Source: Marinomonas lutimaris (GTDB lineage: Bacteria; Pseudomonadota; Gammaproteobacteria; Pseudomonadales; Marinomonadaceae). Taken from it: 64,000 bases of DNA. Below, piece after piece: positions 46,900 through 55,432 of this stretch. A program made the position numbers and the translations under genes. A model generated the notes under the pieces. The model did not search any database. It had not been told where the DNA came from and was given only the letters and a program-made list of their open reading frames with translations. The DNA lies in NCBI RefSeq assembly GCF_019426345.1, contig NZ_JAHLLW010000003.1, positions 62,001-126,000 on the forward strand, given 5' to 3'. Within the stretch, counting starts at the first letter, position 1; every line of letters begins with the position of its first letter.

Positions 46900-47772
46900 T
46901 TAGGTGTCACTTTTAGCTGCCCATTGAGTATGCTCTCTAGAAAATGCATTTTCAGAATCCCTCACGAACTCAGAAAACTTCGTATCGGTTTCCGAATCTT
47001 CTAACATCCCTCTAATTATTCCAATTTCGTGAGCAGCAAGAGAGTATGAAGCAGTAATCTCTCGATAACGCTTAAGCTGCATCCAGGTCAAAACCCCACC
47101 TGCGGCAACTACAAAAATATCGGTTGGCCACAAACTCCATTCTGGATAGACAATCCTTAATAACACGGATATAACAGCAAAAACCTGAAGCAATATTAAT
47201 GCGAAAAAAAACTGCCCACCTCTTCGTTTATTTAATGCAGATTTTGTTGCATACCACTTTCTTTGCTCATCAATTCGATACTTCAAATAAAACGCTTTCC
47301 TATCAACTAATGTCCCATTACGAGTAGAAAGCATCAAGGCTGTAATTTGTTCTTCGTTACTATCTTCTCCTCCTAAAACTTCTCCGAGGTTGTTATTACT
47401 TCTAAGTATTTCAGTAAGTAAATTTCCAAATAAAGCCTTCACCTCGATAATTGAAGTTGCATCTAAAAATGGATCAGCTTTCATCATAAAACGCCAACTT
47501 GCTGTCTTTATAGATTCAGCAAGAGCTCGAGAGTTATACCATGTCTTTTCATAATTTTTTGTAGCAAGCAATATTGATATACAAATTGCCGCTATAAAAA
47601 CTAATGCATTTAACAATGAATATTCTTTTGTTGGAAGTGGGTTTACAGACAATAAAGCACCTACTAAAAACAAAAATATCTGACACCTTATTGCCAACAG
47701 ATATTTCGCTTGTGCGTTATTAGATGCGGAATCTGCGGCCCTATATAGAGCCGGATAATCTTGATGATTCAT
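46900..47772 (-). CDS. SLATT-domain membrane protein, four TM (DUF4231-like)
   Basis: A 290-residue protein with two helix pairs: about 27-43 and 53-70, then about 184-206 and 215-232. The segment YNSRALAESIKTASWRF after the first pair and HEIGIIRGML with SREHTQW near the end are SLATT features. SLATT proteins are predicted membrane effectors that form pores in conflict systems, activated by nucleotide signals. It begins 9 bases after the ThsB-like TIR gene, so the two are almost surely co-transcribed. A sensor-signal/membrane-effector pair is inferred. Confidence 0.85.
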   Translation of the reverse strand: MNHQDYPALYRAADSASNNAQAKYLLAIRCQIFLFLVGALLSVNPLPTKEYSLLNALVFIAAICISILLATKNYEKTWYNSRALAESIKTASWRFMMKADPFLDATSIIEVKALFGNLLTEILRSNNNLGEVLGGEDSNEEQITALMLSTRNGTLVDRKAFYLKYRIDEQRKWYATKSALNKRRGGQFFFALILLQVFAVISVLLRIVYPEWSLWPTDIFVVAAGGVLTWMQLKRYREITASYSLAAHEIGIIRGMLEDSETDTKFSEFVRDSENAFSREHTQWAAKSDT

Positions 47773-47781
47773 TAAAAAATC

Positions 47782-48174
47782 CTACATTGTAGCTAGAGCT
47801 TGGAGGTTTTGTTCACTCCACGCATATACTCTAATTTTATTATCAGACAAACATTTTGGTATAGGCCCATTTGTACCACTCAGCCTAATCGCGTAAACCG
47901 GCTTCTCTGCAGCCAGTGTCATGTTTACTTCATGGGGAACCCAGTAACTTGTATAGGTCTCATTACCAACAAAGACTATTGTTCTAGATGTACCAGTAAT
48001 CGTTTTAGAAATAGCTTGCTTGATAACAGCAGCATCTTCAGTTTTCCAACGCGTTAGCAAATCTCTTACTCTGAAATTAAGGCTAGTATAATTTGAATTA
48101 ACCGCTCGCCCCTTAACGGTTAGAACAACACCTCTATCCTCTTCTTTGAAACTAAAAAATACTACGTTAGACAT
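47782..48174 (-). CDS. small ThsB-like TIR protein (DUF1863-like)
   Basis: The strong AAGGAG site 6 bases before this ATG sets the start, giving 130 residues. The fold is the TIR-like family found in Thoeris ThsB: it starts NVVFFSFKEEDR, then KTITGTSRTIVFVGNETY, then WVPHEVNMTLAAEKPVYAIRL, where Glu82 is in the catalytic position. ThsB proteins sense phage and make an ADP-ribose-derived messenger. No ThsA-like SIR2-SLOG or macro-domain effector is present. The partner next door is the SLATT membrane protein. Confidence 0.85.
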   Translation of the reverse strand: MSNVVFFSFKEEDRGVVLTVKGRAVNSNYTSLNFRVRDLLTRWKTEDAAVIKQAISKTITGTSRTIVFVGNETYTSYWVPHEVNMTLAAEKPVYAIRLSGTNGPIPKCLSDNKIRVYAWSEQNLQALATM

Positions 48175-48251
48175 ATCACTCTCCTTGATAAAAACTAAAT
48201 GGATAAAAAATAACTCTATTTTCCTAAGTAACTTCAATATAGAAGCCTCTT

Positions 48252-48551
48252 TTAAACTTGATAGTGCTCTCGGTGGTATTGAATAAACTCTAAATCAATC
48301 TTATGCCTTTTCACTGCCTTCAATTCGCCCTCTATGCCGACCAAACTTAGATCATCAGCAATGGTAAAACCGCCGTTATCAAAAAGTACGTGGTGATTGG
48401 GGCAAAGACAGAGAATGTTGCTTTCTACATCAGGCCCGTTGTGTGGTTGGCCTAATGGTTTGATGTGGGCGGCTTCTGCAAGTTCGGCACGGTCTTTAAA
48501 AATTTGACTAGGAATATGGCCGAAGACACGTCCTGCATTGTTGTTAGCCAT
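48252..48551 (-). pseudogene. internally deleted SRA(YDG)-HNH endonuclease
   Basis: The 99-residue product starts like a YDG/SRA-HNH nuclease (NAGRVFGHIP, DRAEL) and then passes directly to the C-terminal HNH core (AAHIKPLGQPHNGPD, CLCPNHHVLFD, YHREHY). Relatives have roughly 200 more residues between these parts: the SRA base-flipping domain and the first Cys pair of the HNH zinc site. An in-frame deletion is the simplest reading, so the protein is probably inactive. A GGGAAG site precedes the ATG. It lies just upstream of the TIR/SLATT genes. Confidence 0.7.
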
Positions 48552-48701
48552 AACTTCCCTTGTACTACTGGTGTGACGTGCTGCGCTTTTTCTAGCGTGG
48601 TTGCACTGCAATCTGAGTGTATGATTGCTTCATATTGTTGTCATTTCCTTTACAGTAAATCGTTTTGACCTTTTGCGCTAGTCGAACCAAACGCCAGGCA
48701 C

Positions 48702-48731
48702 AAAAAAAACCGCCACTTGGGCGGCTTTTTT
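48702..48731. terminator. bidirectional terminator
   Basis: CCGCC and GGCGG arms around ACTTG, with eight A to the left and six T to the right. On the minus strand it ends the two Cys/His-protein genes and the integrase transcript before the TIR side. Confidence 0.85.
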
Positions 48732-48828
48732 AAAGCTGCTCTCACTCGTTATTTGAGTCAATACCAACTAACGTAAAACTGTGTATTCGAAAAATTTACA
48801 TATCATAGGTCTAGTGCTTTATATATTT

Positions 48829-49863
48829 TTATATTTCGTAAGGTTTTAGTTCAACGACATTTGTCTTAATACTAGTAATATCCCAATCTACTGAAGCTAC
48901 CTTACCTTCAGATAAGCAATTAGACTCATGATCAGAGAAATTCATCACTCTATTTTGAATGATTTTTTTATCAGTCTGCGAAAGTGAATTCCACCACAAT
49001 GGCGACATGAATGTATTTTCCAAAAATTCAAATACAAACCGAGTAATATATTCTGGTATGTTTTTTAACCCTTTTTTTAGAAGATCTAACAAGAAACCTA
49101 TATTTTTTTGGCTTTCATCAACCCACTGAAACAAAATCACACCACCTAAATCAGAAGAAAAAATATTTAAACTTAAATAATCGCTACTATGTTTTGGCTG
49201 ACCCAAATACTGTATGTAATAACCATTAAAAGAAATCTCTGGAATAAGCGCTCCTGAACACATAAATTCAGTTAAACTAGCAGTTCTAATAGATAAAAAC
49301 TTAACACTTTCATATCTCTTATTAACAATCAAATTTTCCAAATAAAATTTCAAAGAAGACAGCTCAGATTCAGCAAGCTCCATGCCATGATATTGCATAT
49401 CCAGATTACGAAGTAATTGAGGATCTGAATGATCATCTTTTAATATTTTGTAACTTTCTTGATGCATCCTCATCTGCTCTGATTTAGCATATATTTCCTT
49501 ACAAAAAGTTCTATAGCCTAAAAGTAGTGAATGCTCCTCACAATCGATAAATACATTGTTCTCAATAGGTGAAAATAACTCTGCATCATGTACAGAACAA
49601 AAACCAAAAAATGTTGATGCTTTTTTTATCCCTTCAAGTTTGGGCGCAAATTTACCATTATTTTTCATGATATTATGGAATATTGGCTTAAAATACATTA
49701 CATGACTTTTAGCAGAAATATTTTTCAATCCACCACTTTTTTGAATCGTATGGGCATTTACTATTCTATTAGAGCATCTATTACCATCTGATGAAGAAAA
49801 ATAACAATATTTATAGGGCGTCCAATTTAAAGCTAGTTGTTTTAATTTTTCTGCAGCATCCAT
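48829..49863 (-). CDS. unknown Cys/His-rich protein, 344 residues
   Basis: I cannot name this family. The N-terminal 45 residues carry C20, C30 and an AHTIQK motif, followed by FGFCSVHD near residue 92; this pattern resembles a treble-clef or HNH-like metal site. The rest is mixed alpha/beta with no signal or membrane helix. It follows the 248-residue gene by 40 bases on the same strand and both share the C..C-[AS]H-x-x-x-K style, so they may act together. It is strongly AT-rich. A nuclease role is speculation. Confidence 0.75.
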   Translation of the reverse strand: MDAAEKLKQLALNWTPYKYCYFSSSDGNRCSNRIVNAHTIQKSGGLKNISAKSHVMYFKPIFHNIMKNNGKFAPKLEGIKKASTFFGFCSVHDAELFSPIENNVFIDCEEHSLLLGYRTFCKEIYAKSEQMRMHQESYKILKDDHSDPQLLRNLDMQYHGMELAESELSSLKFYLENLIVNKRYESVKFLSIRTASLTEFMCSGALIPEISFNGYYIQYLGQPKHSSDYLSLNIFSSDLGGVILFQWVDESQKNIGFLLDLLKKGLKNIPEYITRFVFEFLENTFMSPLWWNSLSQTDKKIIQNRVMNFSDHESNCLSEGKVASVDWDITSIKTNVVELKPYEI

Positions 49864-49903
49864 ACACTTTCTCCTGACCTATAATTTTTTATTAGCCATG
49901 CAT

Positions 49904-50650
49904 TTAATGATTTCTATTGTAGTATTCCAATCTATATTCTTCCCAGAAAGACGTAAAAAATTTATCTTTTTTATCTATATATTTAAATATAGTTAAAACA
50001 TCTTTCCTTGCTTCAAAAGAAAAAAGAGCTTCAAGCCTTGATTTTTTTTCATATAGACCAGGAAAGCAAATAAAACCCCATCCATTAATAAACGAATACA
50101 AAAACTCACTATTGTCGTTCCTAATGTATTTTTTCGGAAAAATATGCATCCCCCTCATATCAATACAACTTTGTTCCGATCTAATCACTCTTATCGGATA
50201 CAAGTTTGTAGGCCAATCTGAGGCACTAGGATCAAGCAAAGATACCCTTATCATATCTAAAATATTTTCTGGTATATCACATTCAATATACTCTACCCTT
50301 TTGGCTACCGAGGCACGCCAAAACATACTCAAACAAAATAACCGCCATAGCTTGTAATCAAATTTAATAGAAAAAAAATCATCACTACGACAAAAATGTG
50401 TTTCAGCTTGCTTCAATATTTTTATCCCGTAACTTTCAAACGCCCCAATTTTATCTTCGCATCCCTTACATAATAATTTCTCATACACCCCCTCCCTACG
50501 TGGAGATCCAGCACTAACAGATCGATTACCTTTAAAGAACTTTGGAACAACAGCTTCCCTATCTAACCCCAAAAGAGATTTAGGGAAAATGTGAGACTTA
50601 ACAATGGCTTTATTTTCTCGACATAATGGACAAAAGCCTACATTTGTCAT
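49904..50650 (-). CDS. putative HNH-like zinc protein, 248 residues
   Basis: The N-terminus has CPLC at 7-10, then SHIFPK near 19-24, then LLCKGCEDKIGAFE near 60-73. Two CxxC pairs and a central His are the layout of a treble-clef HNH-type nuclease, though no full HNH signature can be confirmed by eye. The remaining 170 residues are unrecognised. It starts 10 bases after the integrase stop, so it probably shares its transcript. It is likely an island-borne defence or mobile-element gene. Confidence 0.75.
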   Translation of the reverse strand: MTNVGFCPLCRENKAIVKSHIFPKSLLGLDREAVVPKFFKGNRSVSAGSPRREGVYEKLLCKGCEDKIGAFESYGIKILKQAETHFCRSDDFFSIKFDYKLWRLFCLSMFWRASVAKRVEYIECDIPENILDMIRVSLLDPSASDWPTNLYPIRVIRSEQSCIDMRGMHIFPKKYIRNDNSEFLYSFINGWGFICFPGLYEKKSRLEALFSFEARKDVLTIFKYIDKKDKFFTSFWEEYRLEYYNRNH

Positions 50651-50660
50651 GAAATATCTC

Positions 50661-51680
50661 CTAATCCAACATCAATGCTATGTCACCCATATCTGGTGCG
50701 TAGTAAACCCGCTGCAGGATTCTTAGGTCTGTATGGCCTGATATTTTCGCTAGGTTTAGCACGTCCACTTTGGTGGCTAGTCGTGTCAGTGCTTCCCGTC
50801 TCAGGTCGTGAAAGTGCAGATCGTCTATTAGGCACTTGTTACGTATCTTTCTGAAATTCACATCTAGCGAATCTGATTTCAGGTTAAAGGCTTTTAGCTT
50901 GCAGTCATCTAGTGTTTTGAGCTTTTCCAATACTTTCACCGCTGTGGTGGATAACGGCACGGTACGAGGATTACCGTTCTTTGTTTTGGGTAGATGAACA
51001 GTTCGTCTTTCTAAATTCACGTCTTCCCATGTTATGCCGCAAATTTCACCGGCACGCATGGCGGTTTCTATGGCAAAGACGATGGCCGCGCCGATACGTT
51101 CGCTTTTGGATTCTGGCGGTATGTCTATGTCGTATTGTGTGGCGATCATCAGTTGTTCAAATTCACCAGGTAACAGCCGTCTCGTTCTAGCCTCAGGCTC
51201 TTTAGGACGCTTCACCCTTGTCATTGGGTTTTCTCTCAACCAGCCCCACTCCTTCGCACACTGGCTACAAATAGAAGACAACACGGTCCATTCACGAAGC
51301 ACAGTACCAACGGCCACTTTTTGTAGGCGTCTGTCTCGCCATTCGGCAAAGTGTTTGGATTGTAGGTCTTGGAGGGAAATATAACAAAGTGGGTCTGCTG
51401 GCTCATCGGCGCTTTTGCCTAACCAGCGTTCGATTCTTCGGATTTCGAATTTCTGACCGCGCTTGGTCACACTGACCGTATCGCGGTAGCGTTCTAGTGC
51501 TTCACTAAAAGGACGATCTGGAATATCAGAGGAAGTACTTTCTTTAGCTTCACGCTCTAATTCAGACGCCCATGCTTGCGCCTCACGCTTTGTAGAGAAG
51601 CCACGCTTCGTCTTACGCTTACCTTTCACGCTAACTTGAGCACGCCATGATCCATCATCGGTTTTAAAAATAGACGCCAC
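50661..51680 (-). CDS. tyrosine-recombinase integrase
   Basis: A phage-type integrase of 339 residues. An N-terminal arm-binding domain (SWRAQVSVKGKRKTKRGFST) precedes a SAM-like core-binding domain and a catalytic domain with R209, H291-x-x-R294, H316 and Y326 (a second Tyr follows at 327). It is complete and likely active. It is the island gene nearest the tRNA-Leu(UAA) gene, about 175 bases away, which fits integration at the tRNA 3' end. Direct-repeat attachment sites were not found. Confidence 0.95.
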   Translation of the reverse strand: MASIFKTDDGSWRAQVSVKGKRKTKRGFSTKREAQAWASELEREAKESTSSDIPDRPFSEALERYRDTVSVTKRGQKFEIRRIERWLGKSADEPADPLCYISLQDLQSKHFAEWRDRRLQKVAVGTVLREWTVLSSICSQCAKEWGWLRENPMTRVKRPKEPEARTRRLLPGEFEQLMIATQYDIDIPPESKSERIGAAIVFAIETAMRAGEICGITWEDVNLERRTVHLPKTKNGNPRTVPLSTTAVKVLEKLKTLDDCKLKAFNLKSDSLDVNFRKIRNKCLIDDLHFHDLRREALTRLATKVDVLNLAKISGHTDLRILQRVYYAPDMGDIALMLD

Positions 51681-51836
51681 TGAATATTCTCCGGTGCAAT
51701 GTGCGGTGCAGTTTCGGTGCAGAATTTCAGAAAAGATAGCATATAAAGGGAAAAGCTTACAATTTGAAGTAGTACTAAGAAAATGCTGGAGAGTCGATAT
51801 TTAAAGGGATTGAGCAAGATAAGAAAGTGCAGGCAT

Positions 51837-51861
51837 AAAAAAAGGCACCATAAATGGTGCC
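51837..51861 (-). terminator. terminator formed by the tRNA-Leu(UAA) 3' end
   Basis: On the minus strand GGCACCAT and ATGGTGCC pair around a 2-base centre and are followed by seven T. The first arm contains the last bases of the tRNA, including CCA, so the terminator stem competes with the mature tRNA 3' end. Confidence 0.85.
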
Positions 51862-51940
51862 CGGGACCGGAATCGAACCGGTACGCTTATTCAGCGCAAG
51901 ATTTTAAGTCTTGTGTGTCTACCAATTTCACCACCCGGGC
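51855..51940 (-). tRNA. tRNA-Leu(UAA)
   Basis: An 86-nt class II tRNA with encoded CCA. Acceptor GCCCGGG/CCCGGGC; anticodon loop CTTAAAA on CAAGA/TCTTG gives UAA. It is the last gene of the Gly-Cys-Leu operon; its 3' end faces the integrase. Confidence 0.95.
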
Positions 51941-51951
51941 ATATCTGATTT

Positions 51952-52025
51952 TGGAGGCCGGAGTCGGAATCGAACCGGCGTTCACGGAGTTGCAGTCCGC
52001 TGCATGACCACTCTGCCATCCGGCC
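51952..52025 (-). tRNA. tRNA-Cys(GCA)
   Basis: A 74-nt tRNA, acceptor GGCCGGA/TCCGGCC, discriminator U, anticodon loop CTGCAAC giving GCA, encoded CCA. Confidence 0.96.
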
Positions 52026-52048
52026 TTCTATCAGATACATCTTTTGAT

Positions 52049-52123
52049 TGGAGCGGGAAACGAGGCTCGAACTCGCGACCCCAACCTTGGCAAGGTTGTG
52101 CTCTACCACTGAGCTATTCCCGC
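52049..52123 (-). tRNA. tRNA-Gly(GCC)
   Basis: A 75-nt tRNA with anticodon GCC between CAACC/GGTTG arms, encoded CCA, first gene of the operon. The order Gly-Cys-Leu after pgsA is also found in E. coli (glyW-cysT-leuZ). Confidence 0.96.
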
Positions 52124-52142
52124 GTCTCAAAAGACGGTGCCT

Positions 52143-52170
52143 ATTCTATGTATTTGAGCTTTCACGTCAA
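52143..52170 (-). promoter_or_regulatory. sigma-70 promoter of tRNA-Gly-Cys-Leu
   Basis: On the minus strand TTGACG (52165-52170) and TAGAAT (52143-52148) with a 16-base spacer, 19 bases before tRNA-Gly. Confidence 0.85.
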
Positions 52171-52219
52171 GGAAAAAATCCAAATAAATAGCTAACTTAG
52201 GCACTTTTTTTAAATCTGT

Positions 52220-52780
52220 TTAGTTTTTGTTCGACTCTTTGGACATTAGTTCAGGCCAAGCCGCTTTTAAGTAAATATACATAGACCAAAGGGTTAGCAA
52301 GGCTGCAGCAATGAGTACCATCTCTCCCACATGAGCGACCATGGTGTCTGGTCGACTTCCTAGCAAGATGAAAATAGCCAGCATCTGCATGGTGGTTTTC
52401 AGTTTGCCAATGTATGAAACCGCTACGCTGGCGCGCTTGCCCATTTCTGCCATCCATTCACGTAATGCCGATATAACGATCTCGCGGCCGACGATGACAG
52501 CGCTGGCTAACGTCAGCAGTGGATTAGAATAGCTTGCTACTAATAAGACTAAGGCAATCGATACCATAAGTTTGTCGGCCACTGGATCAAAAAACGCTCC
52601 AAACGCGGTACTTTGGTCAAGCTTTCTTGCCAAGTAGCCATCTAGCCAGTCGGTAATGGCTGCCAAGGCAAAAATAATCGCACAGGTGTAATAGCGCCCT
52701 TCCCACGGCAAGTAGTAAATAACCACCAAGATGGGGATCATGAAGATCCGCACGGAAGTTAATATATTTGGTATGTTCAT
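52220..52780 (-). CDS. pgsA: CDP-diacylglycerol-glycerol-3-phosphate 3-phosphatidyltransferase
   Basis: PgsA makes phosphatidylglycerol phosphate from CDP-diacylglycerol, the committed step to phosphatidylglycerol and cardiolipin. The 186-residue inner-membrane protein has the CDP-alcohol phosphotransferase signature, seen as DWLDGYLARKL then FGAFFDPVADKL near residues 43-68, with all three Asp present. It follows uvrC after about 45 bases, as in enteric bacteria. Confidence 0.97.
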   Translation of the reverse strand: MNIPNILTSVRIFMIPILVVIYYLPWEGRYYTCAIIFALAAITDWLDGYLARKLDQSTAFGAFFDPVADKLMVSIALVLLVASYSNPLLTLASAVIVGREIVISALREWMAEMGKRASVAVSYIGKLKTTMQMLAIFILLGSRPDTMVAHVGEMVLIAAALLTLWSMYIYLKAAWPELMSKESNKN

Positions 52781-52825
52781 CTTATTCCTAATTATTACGC
52801 TAAATGCACCAACATCTAGCCAAGC

Positions 52826-54649
52826 TTAATTTTTATGAAGGTAGAGATAAATTTCTTCCGCTTTTTTGGCACTAATCCCTTTGACCTTTGAAATATCTTC
52901 CTGACTAGCTGAGAGCAACTCTTGGTATCCGCCAAAGGCTGTCAGCAGCTCTTTGCGTCGATTTGGCCCGATACCTGGAATATCTTCCAATACCGAGTGC
53001 CGACGTTTCTTGTCTCGTCTACGGCGATGACTCTTGACCGCAAACCTATGAGCTTCATCGCGAATATGTTGAATCAAGTGCAATGCTGCCGAATCTGGCG
53101 GCAACACTACTTCATCTTCTTTGGAGCCGATATATAAGGTTTCAAGACCCGGTTTACGAGTATCACCTTTTGCCACACCCAATAAAAAGATATTGACCAG
53201 ACCTAGCTCTTTTAAAACCGCTTCCGCTTGTGTTAATTGTCCTTTACCACCGTCAATAAGCAACACGTCTGGCGCTTCTAGTTCGCCACTTTTAACTCGC
53301 TTGTAACGTCGAGTCAGCGCTTGTTTCATGGCGCCGTAATCATCACCCGGTTCAACACCTTCGATGTTAAAGGAGCGATAGCGTTTTTTATCCGGTCCGT
53401 CAGGCCCAAACACCACACAAGACGCTACAGTTGCTTCGCCACTAGAATGACTAATATCAAAACATTCCATGTGCATTGGCGGTTCAGAGAAGCCTAACAA
53501 CTTTTGCAATGCGGTTATACGACTAAAGTGATTACGCTTATCCGATAATCGCGCCTGTAAGCCTTGCTCTGCGTTGAGTTTTGCTAGCTCAAGCCAACGC
53601 GCACGCTGACCTCTTACATTGCTAAGTACTTCAATTTTTTTCTGCGTGGTTTCAAAAATACCTTCCACCAGCGCATCGCCATCTTCTAGCTCGTGACTAA
53701 TGATAAGCGTCTTAGGTAACTCTTGAATACCACCAAGATAAAATTGAGCGATAAAAGACGATAATAATTCGCCTTCTGTGATTTCGATGGGCATTTTTGG
53801 GTAGTAACTTTTGCTACCAACCACTTTGCCTTTGCGTATCATCATCACATGAACACACAAACCGCCAGGCTGTATAATAGAAGCAATAACATCTGCCTCG
53901 CCCGTTTGCCCATAGACATGCTGTTGCTCTTGGATGTGTTTGAGCTGAATAATTTGATCGCGTAACTCTGCGGCCCGCTCAAACTCCATATCTGCGGCAG
54001 CGGCGCTCATTTGCGTAGTAATTTCGGCAGTCAGTTCTTGATCTTTACCTTGTAAAAACATGCGGGCGTGACGAACGTCTAACTCATATTCTTCATTGCT
54101 AATTAAGTTCACACAAGGCCCTGAGCAACGTTTAATTTGATATTGCAGGCAAGGTCGAGATCGATTCGAATAAGTACTATCTTCGCACTGGCGCACCTTG
54201 AAGACCTTTTGCATGGTATTCAAGCTTTCTTTTACGGCGCTGCCGCTTGGAAAGGGGCCAAACAAGGTGCCTTTATCGGTTTTATCACCGCGACGAAACA
54301 GCAAAGCTGGATGATGGTGATTAGATAATAAAATATAAGGGTAAGATTTATCGTCACGTAGCAGAATGTTGTACGGTGGACGATGTTGTTTAATAAGTGT
54401 TTGTTCTAGAAGCAGTGCTTCCGTTTCGCTTTTGGTGACAGCAATTTCGATGGTGTGAATACGACTAACCAAGGCCATGGTTTTGGTCGTTAATCCTGTC
54501 ACGCGAAAATAACTCGCGACACGATTTTTTAGATTTTTTGCTTTTCCGACATACAACAACTCACCTTTTACATCGTACATGCGATAAACGCCTGGACGTG
54601 TGGTTAAGTTGCTAACAAAATGCTTCGGATCAAATTCTGAATGGCTCAA
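52826..54649 (-). CDS. uvrC: UvrABC excinuclease subunit C
   Basis: UvrC makes both incisions in nucleotide excision repair. The 607-residue protein has an N-terminal GIY-YIG domain (RPGVYRMYD, then LLYVGKAKNLKNR) for the 3' cut, a UVR motif near residues 205-240 that contacts UvrB, an RNase H-like domain with catalytic Asp (MECFDISH) and C-terminal tandem HhH (DIPGIGPNRRKELL). It starts at TTG with GAGG five bases upstream. It sits 18 bases after uvrY. Confidence 0.97.
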   Translation of the reverse strand: MSHSEFDPKHFVSNLTTRPGVYRMYDVKGELLYVGKAKNLKNRVASYFRVTGLTTKTMALVSRIHTIEIAVTKSETEALLLEQTLIKQHRPPYNILLRDDKSYPYILLSNHHHPALLFRRGDKTDKGTLFGPFPSGSAVKESLNTMQKVFKVRQCEDSTYSNRSRPCLQYQIKRCSGPCVNLISNEEYELDVRHARMFLQGKDQELTAEITTQMSAAAADMEFERAAELRDQIIQLKHIQEQQHVYGQTGEADVIASIIQPGGLCVHVMMIRKGKVVGSKSYYPKMPIEITEGELLSSFIAQFYLGGIQELPKTLIISHELEDGDALVEGIFETTQKKIEVLSNVRGQRARWLELAKLNAEQGLQARLSDKRNHFSRITALQKLLGFSEPPMHMECFDISHSSGEATVASCVVFGPDGPDKKRYRSFNIEGVEPGDDYGAMKQALTRRYKRVKSGELEAPDVLLIDGGKGQLTQAEAVLKELGLVNIFLLGVAKGDTRKPGLETLYIGSKEDEVVLPPDSAALHLIQHIRDEAHRFAVKSHRRRRDKKRRHSVLEDIPGIGPNRRKELLTAFGGYQELLSASQEDISKVKGISAKKAEEIYLYLHKN

Positions 54650-54667
54650 ACAAACCTCGTTTTTCGC

Positions 54668-55309
54668 CTAGCCCATACCAAGCACATTGTAACGTACTGC
54701 TAAGTGAATCAGCTCGACATCGCTTTCAATGTTCAACTTTGTAAAAATACGAGTACGGTAAGTACTCACGGTTTTGGGGCTTACATTTAAGTGCTCGGCA
54801 ATTTCGTTAGATTTTTTGCAATCCACGATCATTTGAGCCACTTGTAACTCTCTGTCTGACAACTGCCCCAATGGTGAACCTTGCCCATCGATTGAAAACT
54901 TAGACAACGCCATTTTCTGAGCAATACTCTTGGAAATATAATGCTCGCCTTTTGACACCATTTGAATGGCTTCTAATAGCTCTGACGTGTTGGTACCTTT
55001 AGTCAGATAACCAGACGCGCCCGCTTCCAATAGTTTCACTGGGTATAAATTGTCATCCAGCGCAGACAAAGCAATGATCTTGGTTTTCGGCAAAATGCGC
55101 TTTATTTCTTTCGTTGCACCTAAACCGCCGATTCCCGGCATATGCACGTCCATCAAAATGATATCAGGCAATAATATCTTGGACTGAATAATGGCCTCTT
55201 CGCCGCTGTGCACAACACCTACTACCTCAACACCTTTTACATCCTGTAATACACGACTAATACCTTGGCTAACCACGTCATGGTCGTCAACAATCAATAC
55301 TTTTAACAT
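54668..55309 (-). CDS. uvrY: GacA/UvrY response regulator
   Basis: This is the response regulator of the BarA/GacS system. It activates small RNAs that sequester CsrA and so controls stationary phase, motility and carbon storage. The 213-residue protein has a receiver domain with phospho-Asp54 (IILMDVHMPG) and Lys in GYLTKGTN, then a LuxR/NarL HTH (LSDRELQVAQMI, SPKTVSTYRTRI). The uvrY-uvrC-pgsA order is conserved in gammaproteobacteria. The sensor kinase is not in this window. Confidence 0.96.
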   Translation of the reverse strand: MLKVLIVDDHDVVSQGISRVLQDVKGVEVVGVVHSGEEAIIQSKILLPDIILMDVHMPGIGGLGATKEIKRILPKTKIIALSALDDNLYPVKLLEAGASGYLTKGTNTSELLEAIQMVSKGEHYISKSIAQKMALSKFSIDGQGSPLGQLSDRELQVAQMIVDCKKSNEIAEHLNVSPKTVSTYRTRIFTKLNIESDVELIHLAVRYNVLGMG

Positions 55310-55432
55310 AACAACCTCACCAAAACTTTCCTACGCATCGTGTCGATTTCTATCGTACCCAGAATGAAATCGCGCCTACAGCATCCTGCTAATAAAAAAT
55401 TATGTTATATAACAAATAGAAGAAACGCACCG

